DNA of 64,000 bases from the NCBI RefSeq assembly GCF_012489685.1, contig NC_080043.1:59046289-59110288 (forward strand), read 5' to 3'. This DNA is from Lotus japonicus. Its lineage: Eukaryota > Streptophyta > Magnoliopsida > Fabales > Fabaceae. Both the position numbers and the translations under genes were made by a program. This document shows positions 22,949 to 33,648 of this stretch, one piece after another; the first letter of the stretch is position 1; each line of letters opens with the position of its first letter. A model generated the notes under the pieces. The model was given only the letters and a program-made list of their open reading frames with translations. It did not search any database and was not told where the DNA came from.

Positions 22949-23115
22949 CAAGTTTCCGAGTATGCTTATACTCTTTTCGCTCGATGAGCAGTTTAATGTT
23001 TGGCTATCTAAAGTTTAGCCGGAGACTATAAGTTTCCAAGTACTTCGGTACCTTTTCGCTCGATGAGCAGTTTATTGATTGGCTATCTAAAGTTTAGCCG
23101 GGAACCATGAGTTCC
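22949..23115 (+). repeat. Two-copy 80-bp tandem repeat in the LTR leader
   Basis: Both copies contain 'ttttcgctcgatgagcag' and 'ggctatctaaagtttagccgg' and begin 'aagtttcc'. The second phrase can fold on itself ('ggcta...tagcc'). The same pair occurs in the 3' LTR (about 30822-30990). In solo LTR A this position holds a different minisatellite. Confidence 0.85.
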
Positions 23116-23800
23116 AAAGTATCTTCTTCTTCTTTTGATTAATTCATTTTGTCGCAGAATCGACGTTTGCCTTAGGGTAGGTTTTTTTAGAGACAATAAG
23201 TTAGCTAGAACACGTGACGACGTGTCGAGTGAGGTCGGAGACGTTGTTTGGCTAATCACTTGCATTCATGCACTCATTTTGAGGTTAATACACGGCGGAT
23301 TACCGGACCTCGGTGGATTCCAAAATGGTCATAAGACCCGGATTTCCATATTTAGGACACTACGGTGGTCCTCAGTAGCAGACGGAATGGCAGACCTACG
23401 GGTTCACTGCTGATCTGACTACTTTTGTGTGGTGTAAGAGACGCCCGAGCGGAATGGTCCCACTTTGGCCGGTGTTAGGGCTGACTCGATGGTGTCCATC
23501 CTTCTTCCGGAATGCATTTTGTTACCCAGCATTGCATTTCATGCAACATACATGCTGACTTAGTTGCTGAGTGTGATTGGTACCTGTTTATCCTACTTGA
23601 GGCATGCTAATTCTTATTATTATCTTTATATTCATTGTGATATATGCAACCCTAGGATGTTATCCCTAAACTCTAAGCCTGAGAGGCTAATAATTATTAT
23701 CCCATATATATATCTGGCTTTAATATTTATATAATTCTTTGGAGTTGACCCTCGCGTCTTCTGTGTGTGTTTGGGCGGACTACGCCATTGTCAGTTGAGT

Positions 23801-23929
23801 ATGGCGGACCGGTTCACGATGGTTCACCCTTCAGGGGAAACTAGGTTGAAGAAGCTTGATCAGGAGGACTACGGTTCAGGGGTGGTCGACCCCGCTGGCC
23901 ACCGAGCGACTTACTCGAGATGGGATTAG
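23801..23929 (+). CDS. Shortened LTR-borne ORF (42 aa)
   Basis: It starts ATG at 23801 and stops TAG at 23927-23929. Its start 'MADRFTMVHPSGETRLKKLD' aligns without gaps to the ORF of solo LTR A, and 'VVDP.GHRATY' is also shared. After that point the LTR has lost a few hundred bases present in A, which removes the rest of the frame. It is best read as a truncated remnant. Confidence 0.4.
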   Translation: MADRFTMVHPSGETRLKKLDQEDYGSGVVDPAGHRATYSRWD

Positions 23930-24374
23930 TGTAGGAGTAGAGTCTTAGCTCTGACCGTCATTGTTTCTTTGGGGACAGGGTAGTTTCCCGCCTATAGCTT
24001 TTTGTGTGGTTCCTCTACGGGGATCACAGAGAGTTGGTTGGGCTAAGAGGTCTTGTTTTAGGCCGCTGGGCCAACTTGTTCTCAGATTTTGAGGTTTAGT
24101 GTTACGGACACAGTATTTTTACCTTGGTTTGTACTTTTGCCTACGGGCGTTACTCTCTTTTACTTTCCGTCACTGGAGGTTTACTCGTGACGTGGTTTAC
24201 AACTTACAGTGGGGGCTGTAATCATATTGTATATTAGTTCTGTTATCTTCGTTTTAGAGTTTCATCTCTTTCTGTCTTTACTTACATCATCGAAAAAAAA
24301 TAATTCACGTTTTTCCGCTTAAGTTATTTCTTTGGTTACTAAAGTGACGCCACCGAAATCGGGGTGTTACATTG

Positions 24375-24387
24375 TGGTATCAGAGCT
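24375..24387 (+). other. Primer-binding site, initiator tRNA-Met type
   Basis: The motif tggtatcagagct starts 3 bp after the LTR end (24371). It matches the standard primer site of many plant retrotransposons, complementary to the 3' end of initiator methionine tRNA. Confidence 0.9.
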
Positions 24388-24581
24388 TGTCGAGTCTTTC
24401 GGGAGTCTTTGGGGAATAGGTCTTCTGTGCTAGGTTGTGTGACTCTGTAAAGAGTAAAAATTGATTGTCTGCAAGCGATTTGTCGCTTAGAATTGATTGA
24501 AGTTATTGCTTAATCATATTGTATAGTATGTTAGATGCTATCTTATGATGAGTACTAATTGTTTGTTTGACTAAACATAGG

Positions 24582-25403
24582 ATGGTAAGCCCTGACCGTA
24601 TGGCGAAGGCAATAGCTACCATGATTGAGGCAATGATGAATCAGGCTGCTGAGGACGCTTACAGACGCGCTGAGGAGGCGGCACGTGAGCAACCTCAACC
24701 GCTAATCCAGGCGTCCAAGTACCAGCATAGTGGATTGGACCGAGCTGGAACTGGAGGACCAGTGAGATCAGGTTCTCAGGAGCACCGACGGTGGAAGCCA
24801 TACCAGCATCCTGAGGGAAGAGACCCTATTCCAGGATCACGCAAGTCGACGACCACAACTATTGGCCAGGAGGCTGTGTCATGTTTCCGTTGTGGAAAGC
24901 TTGGACACTACGCCTTTCAGTGCTCAGTGACTGGACCACAATGCTTCAAGTGCAAACAACGTGGACATTTGGCCGTGAACTGTAGGACGTTCCAAGCGGG
25001 ACCGTCTGACAACAAGATGAAGGGTAAACTTCCTGCCAAATCTAAAGGGGCGAGGAAGCAAGTAACGTGTTACAGGTGCAAGAAGGTGGGGCACCACTCT
25101 AACAAGTGTCCAGACGGGAGACCTCTATGTTTCAACTGCAATCGCCCGGGGCATCAAGCCAAGGATTGCAATGTAACCAGGGTTGAGCCATCTGTGCCTA
25201 CGGTAAGAGGAAGACATCCTGCTGCACGGGGAGGAGTCTATATCTCGTGCGGCGAGGGAGCTGGTCGACTAGTCAGAGGAGAGCGCACAAACGATGGTAA
25301 CCTTCTAACTATTCTTTCTCATTCTAGTATAATACGCTTCATTACTCTCGTAGAACGTGCAACACACCTAACTTGCCCTTACTGTCGAGCTTTGACTTTA
25401 TAG
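24582..25403 (+). CDS. Chromovirus gag remnant with four zinc knuckles (273 aa)
   Basis: This would be the nucleocapsid end of Gag, which packages the element RNA. The first ATG in frame is at 24582; the frame is open slightly upstream without an ATG. Residues 1-100 are short of the usual gag core: only an alanine/glutamate-rich stretch and a basic linker are seen. Four CX2CX4HX4C knuckles follow at roughly residues 105-195: CFRCGKLGHYAFQC, CFKCKQRGHLAVNC, CYRCKKVGHHSNKC and CFNCNRPGHQAKDC. Plant chromovirus Gags usually have one to three. The tail after residue 220 runs into unrelated sequence. The large central gag domain is missing, so particle assembly by this protein alone is unlikely. 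Confidence 0.75.
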   Translation: MVSPDRMAKAIATMIEAMMNQAAEDAYRRAEEAAREQPQPLIQASKYQHSGLDRAGTGGPVRSGSQEHRRWKPYQHPEGRDPIPGSRKSTTTTIGQEAVSCFRCGKLGHYAFQCSVTGPQCFKCKQRGHLAVNCRTFQAGPSDNKMKGKLPAKSKGARKQVTCYRCKKVGHHSNKCPDGRPLCFNCNRPGHQAKDCNVTRVEPSVPTVRGRHPAARGGVYISCGEGAGRLVRGERTNDGNLLTILSHSSIIRFITLVERATHLTCPYCRALTL

Positions 25404-26969
25404 TTATTACGCCTAATAATACTTTATTTGACCGTTGCTCGTGTTTAAACTATAGAAGTTACACGAGGTTTAGAATAACACGTTAAGCCTAGAAAGTAGT
25501 TTTGTACCGATGCGTTTAACAAGAAGCTAGAAGCTGAAGGATGAATCTCAGGGAGATTCTGTATGGATAGTATATGTATGATGTCGAGAGCGTGTAGTTC
25601 CGTAGCGGCATCATTGAGGATTTAATATCAAGATCTTTGTGACTGCTGGATGTTAGGAACTCATCGACTGTTCCAGTGGGTTTTTCTAAATCTTCACCTT
25701 CGATGTATTCGGCCTGATCAACTTAATATTGAGGGGGTGATATTCGGAATCAGAACTGGCAATGGACTTTGATAGATGGATTGGTAAGATTAATTTGATT
25801 GGATCGAGGATTAGTTGAGTTGGGAAGTAAAGTTCTTGTTAAGTAGTTGATCTCCTTTGGGGAGGAGTTATAGTTTAAGAAATGGATATTCATTTAAGAA
25901 GTATTGAAGAATTAAAGGACATTTGAGGTCCAAACGTGGTGAAAGTTTAGGTTTTAAGTCTATGAATTCTTGTCTTAAGTGCGTAGGACTCAAGGTTTGT
26001 TGGGTTTTGATCGAGAGACTAAGTATCGGATTGATGGGAGGACGATCTAGTTACGGAAATAAAGAGTTAGTATTAAGATAAATACTTGAGGTTGTTATAG
26101 GTGGACAAATTTCTTAGAGTCTAAGAGTGAATGGAACTTTGTTATGGATTCCGATATTGCATGCTGGGGTTAGCAAGTGAATTTCACTAAGTTAAGTGAG
26201 GATTTAAGGGTTAAGATTGACCTTGGGAGGTGAAAATCATGTTCGAATCAGAGATTTAGTGGTGTTGGCATTAATGATTGTAGTTAAACCTCCGAATGTT
26301 GAGGGATCGGATGATAAAATGACTAGTTAAGTTTCCTGAGGTACAGCTATGGTTTGATCTTCTAGGGAATAAGTTCGGATTTGGGGGAAGTGTTAAGGAT
26401 TTTAGGTAATTGTAAAGTGGGTTGTGAATAAGTGAAGGTTGGTTTTATGGTTCGAGTAAGGGAAGTCTCAAAAAAGGGGAGATGACAATAATGGATTGTA
26501 AGATATTAAGATGATGATTAGCTTATAAGTGCTGATGAATGGAGGTTAAAAGGGGACTGGGTCTAGCGATGCACAAGGTATTAAGACTCACGTCGAGTTT
26601 TACTTTGAGTGATGACTAAGTAGAAGATTGATTTCATGGTGCGAATGGGGATAGTTACGAAGTTGGAATCGACGTTAATGGACTAGTAGATTCCAAGGGA
26701 ATAGTTCGTCTATGAGTTATAGAGCGACCGAGTTAAGTTTTGAATCATGAGTGGAGATCACGAGGACAGGTTGAACATTCACTCTGGAATGCCAGAGGTG
26801 TACTGAGTTTAAGCAGAATTTTTGGACGAACAAAAGTAAAGGATCAAGTGGTTAAGGTTGTGCAATTGCACGTAGCGTCAACCAATGTTATTTCCAACAT
26901 AGAACCGACACGAGTGGTCGAGCAGGACGACATAGAGCTTAAAGTACTTGTTTGACCAGAAGGAGTTGA
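25404..26969 (+). other. Non-coding interior where protease and RT should be
   Basis: No protease (DTG/DSG) or reverse transcriptase (YXDD) motif was found in any frame I could read. A short degenerate piece at 26760-26955 resembles parts of the integrase region, including '[10 protein letters not shown]', which echoes 'VIELDDIELK' of the intact integrase, and 'tgaacattcactctggaatg'. The interior therefore looks patched together by internal deletion and template switching. Confidence 0.6.
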
Positions 26970-27457
26970 ACATGAGACAACGACGCTGGATGGAATTTCT
27001 CAAGGATTACGATTTTACCTTACAATACCATCCTGGAAAGGCTAATGTCGTTACTGATGCATTGAGCAGGAAGATGCATATCTCATCAATGATGGTTAAG
27101 GAGCTGCAACTGCTGGAACAATTTTGAGATTTGAGCTTAGATGTGAGAGCATCTGAGGGAGAACTGAAGTTTGGGACGATCAAGATCACCAATGGATTGA
27201 TGGAAGAAATCCGAGACCAACAGTTACAAGATGAATTTTTACTCGGAAAATAAGAATTTAGTAATTCAGGGTAAGGACCCGGAATTCAAGGTAGGGAGTG
27301 ACAATATCCTGCGATGCAAGGATAGAGTGTGCGTACCTAACAACCCTGACTTAAGGAGGTTGATTATGGACGAAGGTCACAAAAGCAAGTTGAGCATTCA
27401 CCCTGGAATGAAAAAGATGTATCAGGACTTGAAGGTGAATTTTGGTGGCCAGGGATG
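26970..27457 (+). pseudogene. Chromovirus RNase H end and integrase zinc region (broken)
   Basis: The frames read '[29 protein letters not shown]', the standard end of RNase H in Ty3/gypsy elements, then through several stops (27126, 27250 and others) to the integrase H2C2 start ('HKSKLSIHPGMKKMYQDL'). A one-base shortfall in a T run near 27430 shifts the frame just before the long integrase ORF. Confidence 0.75.
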
Positions 27458-28627
27458 AAGAGACAAGTGGCAGAATATGTAGCTGCATGTTTAATCTGTC
27501 AAAAGGCGAAGGTGGAACATCAGAAATCTTCGGGTATGCTACAAAGTTTGGATGTACCTCAATGGAAATGGGATAGCATATCGATGGATTTTGTCGTGGC
27601 GTTGCCAAGAACTCAAAGGGGATATGATTCGATTTGGGTAATCGTGGACCGATTGACTAAGTCAGCTCATTTCATACCTGTGAGAACTACGTACAACGTG
27701 GATAAGCTATCAAAGATTTATATAGCTGAGATTGTGCGACGTCATGGAGTGCCAACAAGTATCGTTTCCGATAGAGACCCGAAGTTTACTTCACATTTGT
27801 GGGGAGCTCTTCATAATGCTTTGGGAACGAGGCTGAGATTAAGTTCTGCTTATCATCCACAGACTGATGGGCAAACTGAGAGAACTATCCAATCATTGGA
27901 GGATTTGCTACGAGCTTGCGTGTTAGACAACAAGGGCAGTTGGGATACCCTATTGCCACTGATTGAGTTCACATACAACAACAGTTTTCATACGACCATA
28001 GGCATGGCACCGTATGAGGCTTTGTATGGCCGCAAGTGTAGAACACCTTTATGTTGGTATCAAGATGGAGAGAATTTGTTAGTAGGACCGGAACTTCTGC
28101 AACAGACAACTGAGAAGATTAAACAGATCAGAGAGAAGATGAAGGCTTCTCAGAGTAGACAGAAGAGCTATGCAGATCAAAGGCGCAGAACCCTGGAATT
28201 CGAAGAAGGAGATCATGTGTTTCTGCGAGTTACCCAGACTACAGGAGTTGGTCGAGCAATCAAGTCAAGAAAGCTGACGCCAAAGTTCATTGGACCTTAT
28301 CAGATTACTCGTCGTGTAGGACCGGTAGTTTATCAGATCGCACTACCGCCTTTTCTATCAAACATTCACGATGTATTCCATGTGTCACAACTGCGGAAGT
28401 ATATTTCTGATCCGACGCACGTCATCGAGCTGGATGACATTGAGTTGAAGGATAACTTGTCTTTCGAGACACCGCCAATCAGCATTGGTGACACAAGGAT
28501 AAAGCAGTTGAGGGGAAAAGAGATCGAGTTAGTGAAGGTTATTTGGAACAAGGACACCGGCGATGCGACGTGGGAGCTGAAGGAAAAGATCAAGGAACAG
28601 TACCCAGAACTTTTTACTGACCCTTAA
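27455..28627 (+). CDS. Chromovirus integrase (390 aa, N-terminus cut by frameshift)
   Basis: The integrase joins the element's DNA copy to the chromosome. The two cysteines of the zinc finger are at residues 12 and 15 of this ORF; its histidines lie upstream in the other frame. The catalytic triad is complete: Asp45 ('SMDF'), Asp106 ('SIVSDRDP') and Glu142 ('QTERT'), giving the D-35-E spacing. The C-terminus has the GPY/F-like 'KFIGPYQI' segment, then 'LVKVIWNKDTGDATWEL', resembling the chromodomain-like tail of Tekay-type elements that guides insertion to heterochromatin. The stop is 37 bp before the 3' LTR. Any functional product would need the upstream frame. Confidence 0.88.
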   Translation: MKRQVAEYVAACLICQKAKVEHQKSSGMLQSLDVPQWKWDSISMDFVVALPRTQRGYDSIWVIVDRLTKSAHFIPVRTTYNVDKLSKIYIAEIVRRHGVPTSIVSDRDPKFTSHLWGALHNALGTRLRLSSAYHPQTDGQTERTIQSLEDLLRACVLDNKGSWDTLLPLIEFTYNNSFHTTIGMAPYEALYGRKCRTPLCWYQDGENLLVGPELLQQTTEKIKQIREKMKASQSRQKSYADQRRRTLEFEEGDHVFLRVTQTTGVGRAIKSRKLTPKFIGPYQITRRVGPVVYQIALPPFLSNIHDVFHVSQLRKYISDPTHVIELDDIELKDNLSFETPPISIGDTRIKQLRGKEIELVKVIWNKDTGDATWELKEKIKEQYPELFTDP

Positions 28628-28645
28628 GTTTCGAGGTCGAAACTT

Positions 28646-28664
28646 TCTTTTTGGAGGGTAGTAA
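28646..28664 (+). other. Polypurine tract before the 3' LTR
   Basis: A purine-rich stretch, 'ttggagggtagtaa', abuts the 3' LTR start at 28665, the expected plus-strand primer. Confidence 0.65.
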
Positions 28665-31600
28665 TGTAAGGCCCAAGTTTTAACGCTTTGGATAAGTGAA
28701 TAAAATAAAAGAGTTATTTGATTAAGATAAATTTGGGAAGGAAAAAGGTTCAGGAAAAGTCCAAGAATTTATCGAAAAACCGAAAGAGTTATAGCACGAC
28801 TAACATACGCTTAATCCTAGGTCAAAGGTATTAGTGAATAGTTAATTTACGCTTTAGGACACGATGGAAACTAATTCCAAAAATCCTCAGAGAAATGTTA
28901 GAACTTCTCTTTTCCGTCCTTAAACAATTATTTCGATGCGAAATCCTGGAAAGTACGAACGTCAAATTCCAATTCTCGGAAGTTTGCCGAAACGGAATCC
29001 CTGATAGTTCGAGAAACCTAAGATCGACAGACGATGAAGATTTTTTCTATTCGGAGCTGCAAATGAAGATTCCACCCGCGTTCTCCTATTTCTCTCGTCA
29101 TTCCCAATCTTTCTTCAGAAGGAAGTTTTCTCATCCGACGATCACTGCAAAAAGTAGTTTTTCGGGATAAACCGACTTACACCGACTTATGCCGATTTTG
29201 GATCTTTTGGTTTAATTCCAAGAATCCTGTTTTGAGTTCTGGAATTCTGTCGCCAGAACCTATCTTAGAATGCGCAGAGGAACGCGCAGGAAAAATCGGA
29301 ATCGCAAAAAAATCATTTTTCCGCTTTTTCCAAAACCTATAAATAGCTTGAAAATTAGATTTTTGCAAAAAAAATACCCATTTTCCCTCCCCCAAAACCG
29401 TGAGCAGCTAGAGAGAAAGAGAGGATCCGGATTTTCGCGAATCTTTGCCCGTTTTCTTCACCGATCGTTGCTAATCGAAGACCTTGAGGTAGGTAAACTA
29501 TATCTCGCTTCTGATCGTCAGATCTGTCGACTTTTTCTATGTTTTTCTGAGCTCAAAGTTTGGAGCTTTTTGTAAAATTGTCCAAATAGCTTGATTTCAG
29601 TGTCTAAACTTCTTCCCTGCATGCTCCTGAGCGTGTTCTGCGGATTAGATTTTGTCAAATGTCGACGAAATGCCGCCGGGATCAATTTCTACCCTAAATA
29701 CCCATTTTTCGGCAAAGTCGCAACCTTTACGCTCTAATCTATCGACTTGGCTTAGTGCTAGTAGGATTTGTCGTCATAAACGTCGTTGTGGACGTCTCCA
29801 TCCAATCTGTTTTTCAAAAATCCAATTTTGAAATTTTGAGCTAAAAATAATGACCAAACTACCCCTATATCAGTTTTCGATCCGAAAATTTTTCCGAGCT
29901 TAGAACCGTCTTAGTTACGGCTTATGTTAACCTAGGAACCAAGTTTGATCGAAGAAAAATCGACCCTCCCAATTAAGGAAAGTGGCCGAGAGCTATACCA
30001 AGGGGGAAGGAAATCCGACTTTTTCGAAAACTTGTCTTAACGCGTTAGATTGTCGTACCACAGAGTTTGTAATGTACCGTGTAACCCTAGGACTTATTGC
30101 TTGCTGAGTTTCTGACTCAATGTGTTGATTTCTGTGATTTGGCTTAAGGTTCTTTTGAGGAGTTTCCTGGAGATCAAGGCGAGGAACGTGAAGGAGGTTG
30201 TGAGGAAAACGCTGGAGGAGTTACAGGTGAGGGCTACTCTCTGAATTACTAGATAATGCTTTAGGTGTCGATGAAATTCGACTTGATTTATGTGTTATGC
30301 ACCTAATTGCTAAATGTCTGAAATGATTTCTGAGGCTTCGGCCGAACTTGTTGAGTACTTGATGCCATGATATTGTGTGCTAAATGATTCACATGCTATG
30401 TGCTACATGGTTAACTTAGGATGTGTTGGAATATGCTGTTTATGCCTATTGGTTGAGCTGTTTCATTGATGCTATTCCACTCGTGCCTATGTTTCTGGAA
30501 AGTGAGGATTACGGGCAAGTCATGCCGAATTTTTATGAGATTTTGAGAGAGTTTTAAAGGACGAACGGAGTTCGGACCTTGTTATGTTTTAATGGATCGA
30601 GACCTTCTCAGGGAATTATTTGAGATTATGGGATCTCTAAAAACTCTTAGGAAGTATTATAAGATTAAAATGAAAACTATTTTATCACGGAAAACTCATA
30701 AGACATTAATCAACTTCTAAATCCTTTGAACAATAATGATACCCTTAGATAAGAGCTTAGAGCCTGAATATTAGTTTGGGAAATATGAGAAGTGTCGTCG
30801 AGTCCAGGTCTTGAGGAAACTTACAAGTTTCCGAGTATGCTTATACTCTTTTCGCTCGATGAGCAGTTTAATGTTTGGCTATCTAAAGTTTAGCCGGAGA
30901 CTATAAGTTTCCAAGTACTTCGGTACCTTTTCGCTCGATGAGCAGTTTATTGATTGGCTATCTAAAGTTTAGCCGGGAACCATGAGTTCCAAAGTATCTT
31001 CTTCTTCTTTTGATTAATTCATTTTGTCGCAGAATCGACGTTTGCCTTAGGGTAGGTTTTTTTAGAGACAATAAGTTAGCTAGAACACGTGACGACGTGT
31101 CGAGTGAGGTCGGAGACGTTGTTTGGCTAATCACTTGCATTCATGCACTCATTTTGAGGTTAATACACGGCGGATTACCGGACCTCGGTGGATTCCAAAA
31201 TGGTCATAAGACCCGGATTTCCATATTTAGGACACTACGGTGGTCCTCAGTAGCAGACGGAATGGCAGACCTACGGGTTCACTGCTGATCTGACTACTTT
31301 TGTGTGGTGTAAGAGACGCCCGAGCGGAATGGTCCCACTTTGGCCGGTGTTAGGGCTGACTCGATGGTGTCCATCCTTCTTCCGGAATGCATTTTGTTAC
31401 CCAGCATTGCATTTCATGCAACATACATGCTGACTTAGTTGCTGAGTGTGATTGGTACCTGTTTATCCTACTTGAGGCATGCTAATTCTTATTATTATCT
31501 TTATATTCATTGTGATATATGCAACCCTAGGATGTTATCCCTAAACTCTAAGCCTGAGAGGCTAATAATTATTATCCCATATATATATATCTGGCTTTAA

Positions 31601-32248
31601 TATTTATATAATTCTTTGGAGTTGACCCTCGCGTCTTCTGTGTGTGTTTGGGCGGACTACGCCATTGTCAGTTGAGTATGGCGGACCGGTTCACGATGGT
31701 TCACCCTTCAGGGGAAACTAGGTTGAAGAAGCTTGATCAGGAGGACTACGGTTCAGGGGTGGTCGACCCCGCTGGCCACCGAGCGACTTACTCGAGATGG
31801 GATTAGTGTAGGAGTAGAGTCTTAGCTCTGACCGTCATTGTTTCTTTGGGGACAGGGTAGTTTCCCGCCTATAGCTTTTTGTGTGGTTCCTCTACGGGGA
31901 TCACAGAGAGATGGTTGGGCTAAGAGGTCTTGTTTTAGGCCGCTAGGCCAACTTGTTCTCAGATTTTGAGGTTTAGTGTTGCGGACACAGTATTTTTACC
32001 TTGGTTTGTACTTTTGCCTACGGGCGTTACTCTCTTTTACTTTCCGTCACTGGAGGTTTACTCGTGACGTGGTTTACAACTTACAGTGGGGGCTGTAATC
32101 ATATTGTATATTAGTTCTGTTATCTTCGTTTTAGAGTTTCATCTCTTTCTGTCTTTACTTACATCATCGAAAAAAAATAATTCACGTTTTTCCGCTTAAG
32201 TTATTTCTTTGGTTACTAAAGTGACGCCACCGAAATCGGGGTGTTACA
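28665..32248 (+). mobile_element. 3' LTR of the complete chromovirus
   Basis: 3584 bp, nearly identical to the 5' LTR. The 3-bp length difference is explained by one extra A in an A run and one extra TA in a TA run. The truncated LTR ORF is repeated at 31678-31806. The flanking AAAGA (32249-32253) completes the target duplication. Confidence 0.93.
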
Positions 32249-32253
32249 AAAGA

Positions 32254-33643
32254 CCTTGAAGAATTGGGGAATGGAAGAATTACTATCAACTAACAAGGGA
32301 AGGAGGGGGTTTTGGCCACCAAAAGGAAGAGGGAGCACTTGAGATTGATGGGTCTCAAGTGTAGTTTTTTTAGTAGGGAAAACAGCTACTGAGGTTCTAT
32401 TTATAGGAGAGGTTTAACCAACCTTCTCCCTACTAAGGAGCTCGACCAAAACAACCTTAGGGTTGTTATCTCATGTTTAAAAACTCCCTTTAGTCCATTC
32501 TTAGGTCTCGGTTCAAACTCCACCCTATTTCCCTTTGAAATTACTTGACAACTATATCAAATTATCTTTAAAAACACTAAATTAATTAATTAAATATGGA
32601 ACTTAATCAAAACTGATTCTATTCAGTTTCCTAAAGTCTATCACTCTTCTAGAAGCCTCTCCAAAGTCCTAGAATCAAGGTAGGTTAGTTACTTGCACTC
32701 CAAGCAACAAAAACCCCAAAAATACTAAATAATAAAAATAATTTGAAAAAAATACGAAATTAAATTTCCTTAAGTCAAGAAATAGGTCACATACAGTCAA
32801 AAAGCTTTCCACAATTTTTAAAAATCATATCTCCTATTTTCTTGAATTTTAAAGCCTGAAATATTATTAAATGCTCATTTTGATTGCTAAAAACCACAAA
32901 TCCGAATTTCAACCTCTTCCATACTCCCAAGGGCTTTTAGTTACCCATAAAAATTATTTATAAATTTTACTAACTCAAATTTCAAATTTTCTCATGATAT
33001 GCTAAAGATATAAACTTCAATTTACCTTAAAACTCAAAAATAGCAAATTACGAATTTATTTGGGAAAATAATTTATTTTTTTAATAAAATAAATATTTTT
33101 GAGTCACTTCAGACCCATCATAATTTTATTTGAATTTTTCATCAACTTCTCTATTTTCAAAAGATTTATCTTAGTTTTATACAAAAGCCCTCAACAAATC
33201 TAAATTAAGCTTTTACCCTATTTTTCTCGCTCCTAGTCACCAACCTCGAAAATTACAAATTTAATAATTATTATTTCACTTTATTTTTATTTTTATGACT
33301 CATAAGATTAATTAAATAATTAACCTAAGTCTATTTTTAATAAATGTTCATTTCTGTCATTTTACTGACATGACTAACTACAGAAATAAATCATATGTTG
33401 TTATTCAATGTCTAACCCACAACAAAGCCAACAACAACATCAACAATGATGACATTAATCATAAGAAGTTCTACACATCATGCATTTGAACATTGGCATA
33501 ATTTTAACGACAATTAATCAATCGACATTAATCAATTCACGAAAACAGGCACACATGCAATGGTCAAGCAATCTATATATTATTATAGTAATAATATTAT
33601 AATTATTTCATAATAATTTATTTAAGAAATTTAGGGTCTTACA
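32254..33643 (-). repeat. Right segment of solo LTR B
   Basis: This is the U3 side of B on the minus strand. It has a TATA context at 32397-32406 and is otherwise AT-rich, with no ORF. It ends at the LTR start (TGTAAGACCC read on the minus strand) next to the right ATATG duplication. Confidence 0.8.
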
Positions 33644-33648
33644 ATATG

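Larger units (their letters stand above)
20791..24371 (+). mobile_element. 5' LTR of the complete chromovirus
   Basis: 3581 bp, with a TATA box at 21464-21472, so U3 is about 0.7 kb and the transcribed leader part is nearly 2.9 kb. The leader holds a two-copy 80-bp repeat (22949-23115) and a short ORF (23801-23929). Good donor-like sites (for example GAG/GTAGGTAA near 21613) suggest the leader could be spliced, but this is inference. Confidence 0.92.
20791..32248 (+). mobile_element. Complete young chromovirus (11,458 bp) without RT
   Basis: The element has LTRs of 3581 and 3584 bp, both TGTAAGGCCC...GGTGTTACA. A PBS (tggtatcagagct) follows the 5' LTR and a purine tract precedes the 3' LTR. 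The TSD AAAGA is perfect (20786-20790 and 32249-32253). By eye the LTRs differ by about six substitutions and two short indels, so insertion is recent. The interior has a gag with four zinc knuckles, then 1.6 kb without recognisable protease or reverse transcriptase, then an RNase H end and a nearly whole integrase. The clade is Tekay/Del-like by its PBS, integrase and C-terminal module. It probably moved with enzymes supplied by a relative. Confidence 0.92.
15425..33643 (-). mobile_element. Solo LTR B (about 2.63 kb), split by two later insertions
   Basis: On the minus strand B starts TGTAAGACCC (33643) and ends GGGGCGTTACA (15425), the usual ends of plant chromovirus LTRs. Perfect 5-bp duplications ATATG flank it (15420-15424 and 33644-33648). 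Its own sequence is 15425-15839, 19962-20790 and 32254-33643. A minus-strand TATA context (ctataaatag, around 32397-32406) supports the orientation. No internal region remains, so it is a solo LTR from unequal recombination, or a one-LTR relic. Confidence 0.85.

Noticed and set aside
23135..23413. 92-aa ORF in the LTR leader (also 31010-31288, related frame at 17160-17351)
   Set aside because: Recurrent through LTR copying; no domain or start context to support it, though it is worth including in a dN/dS test.
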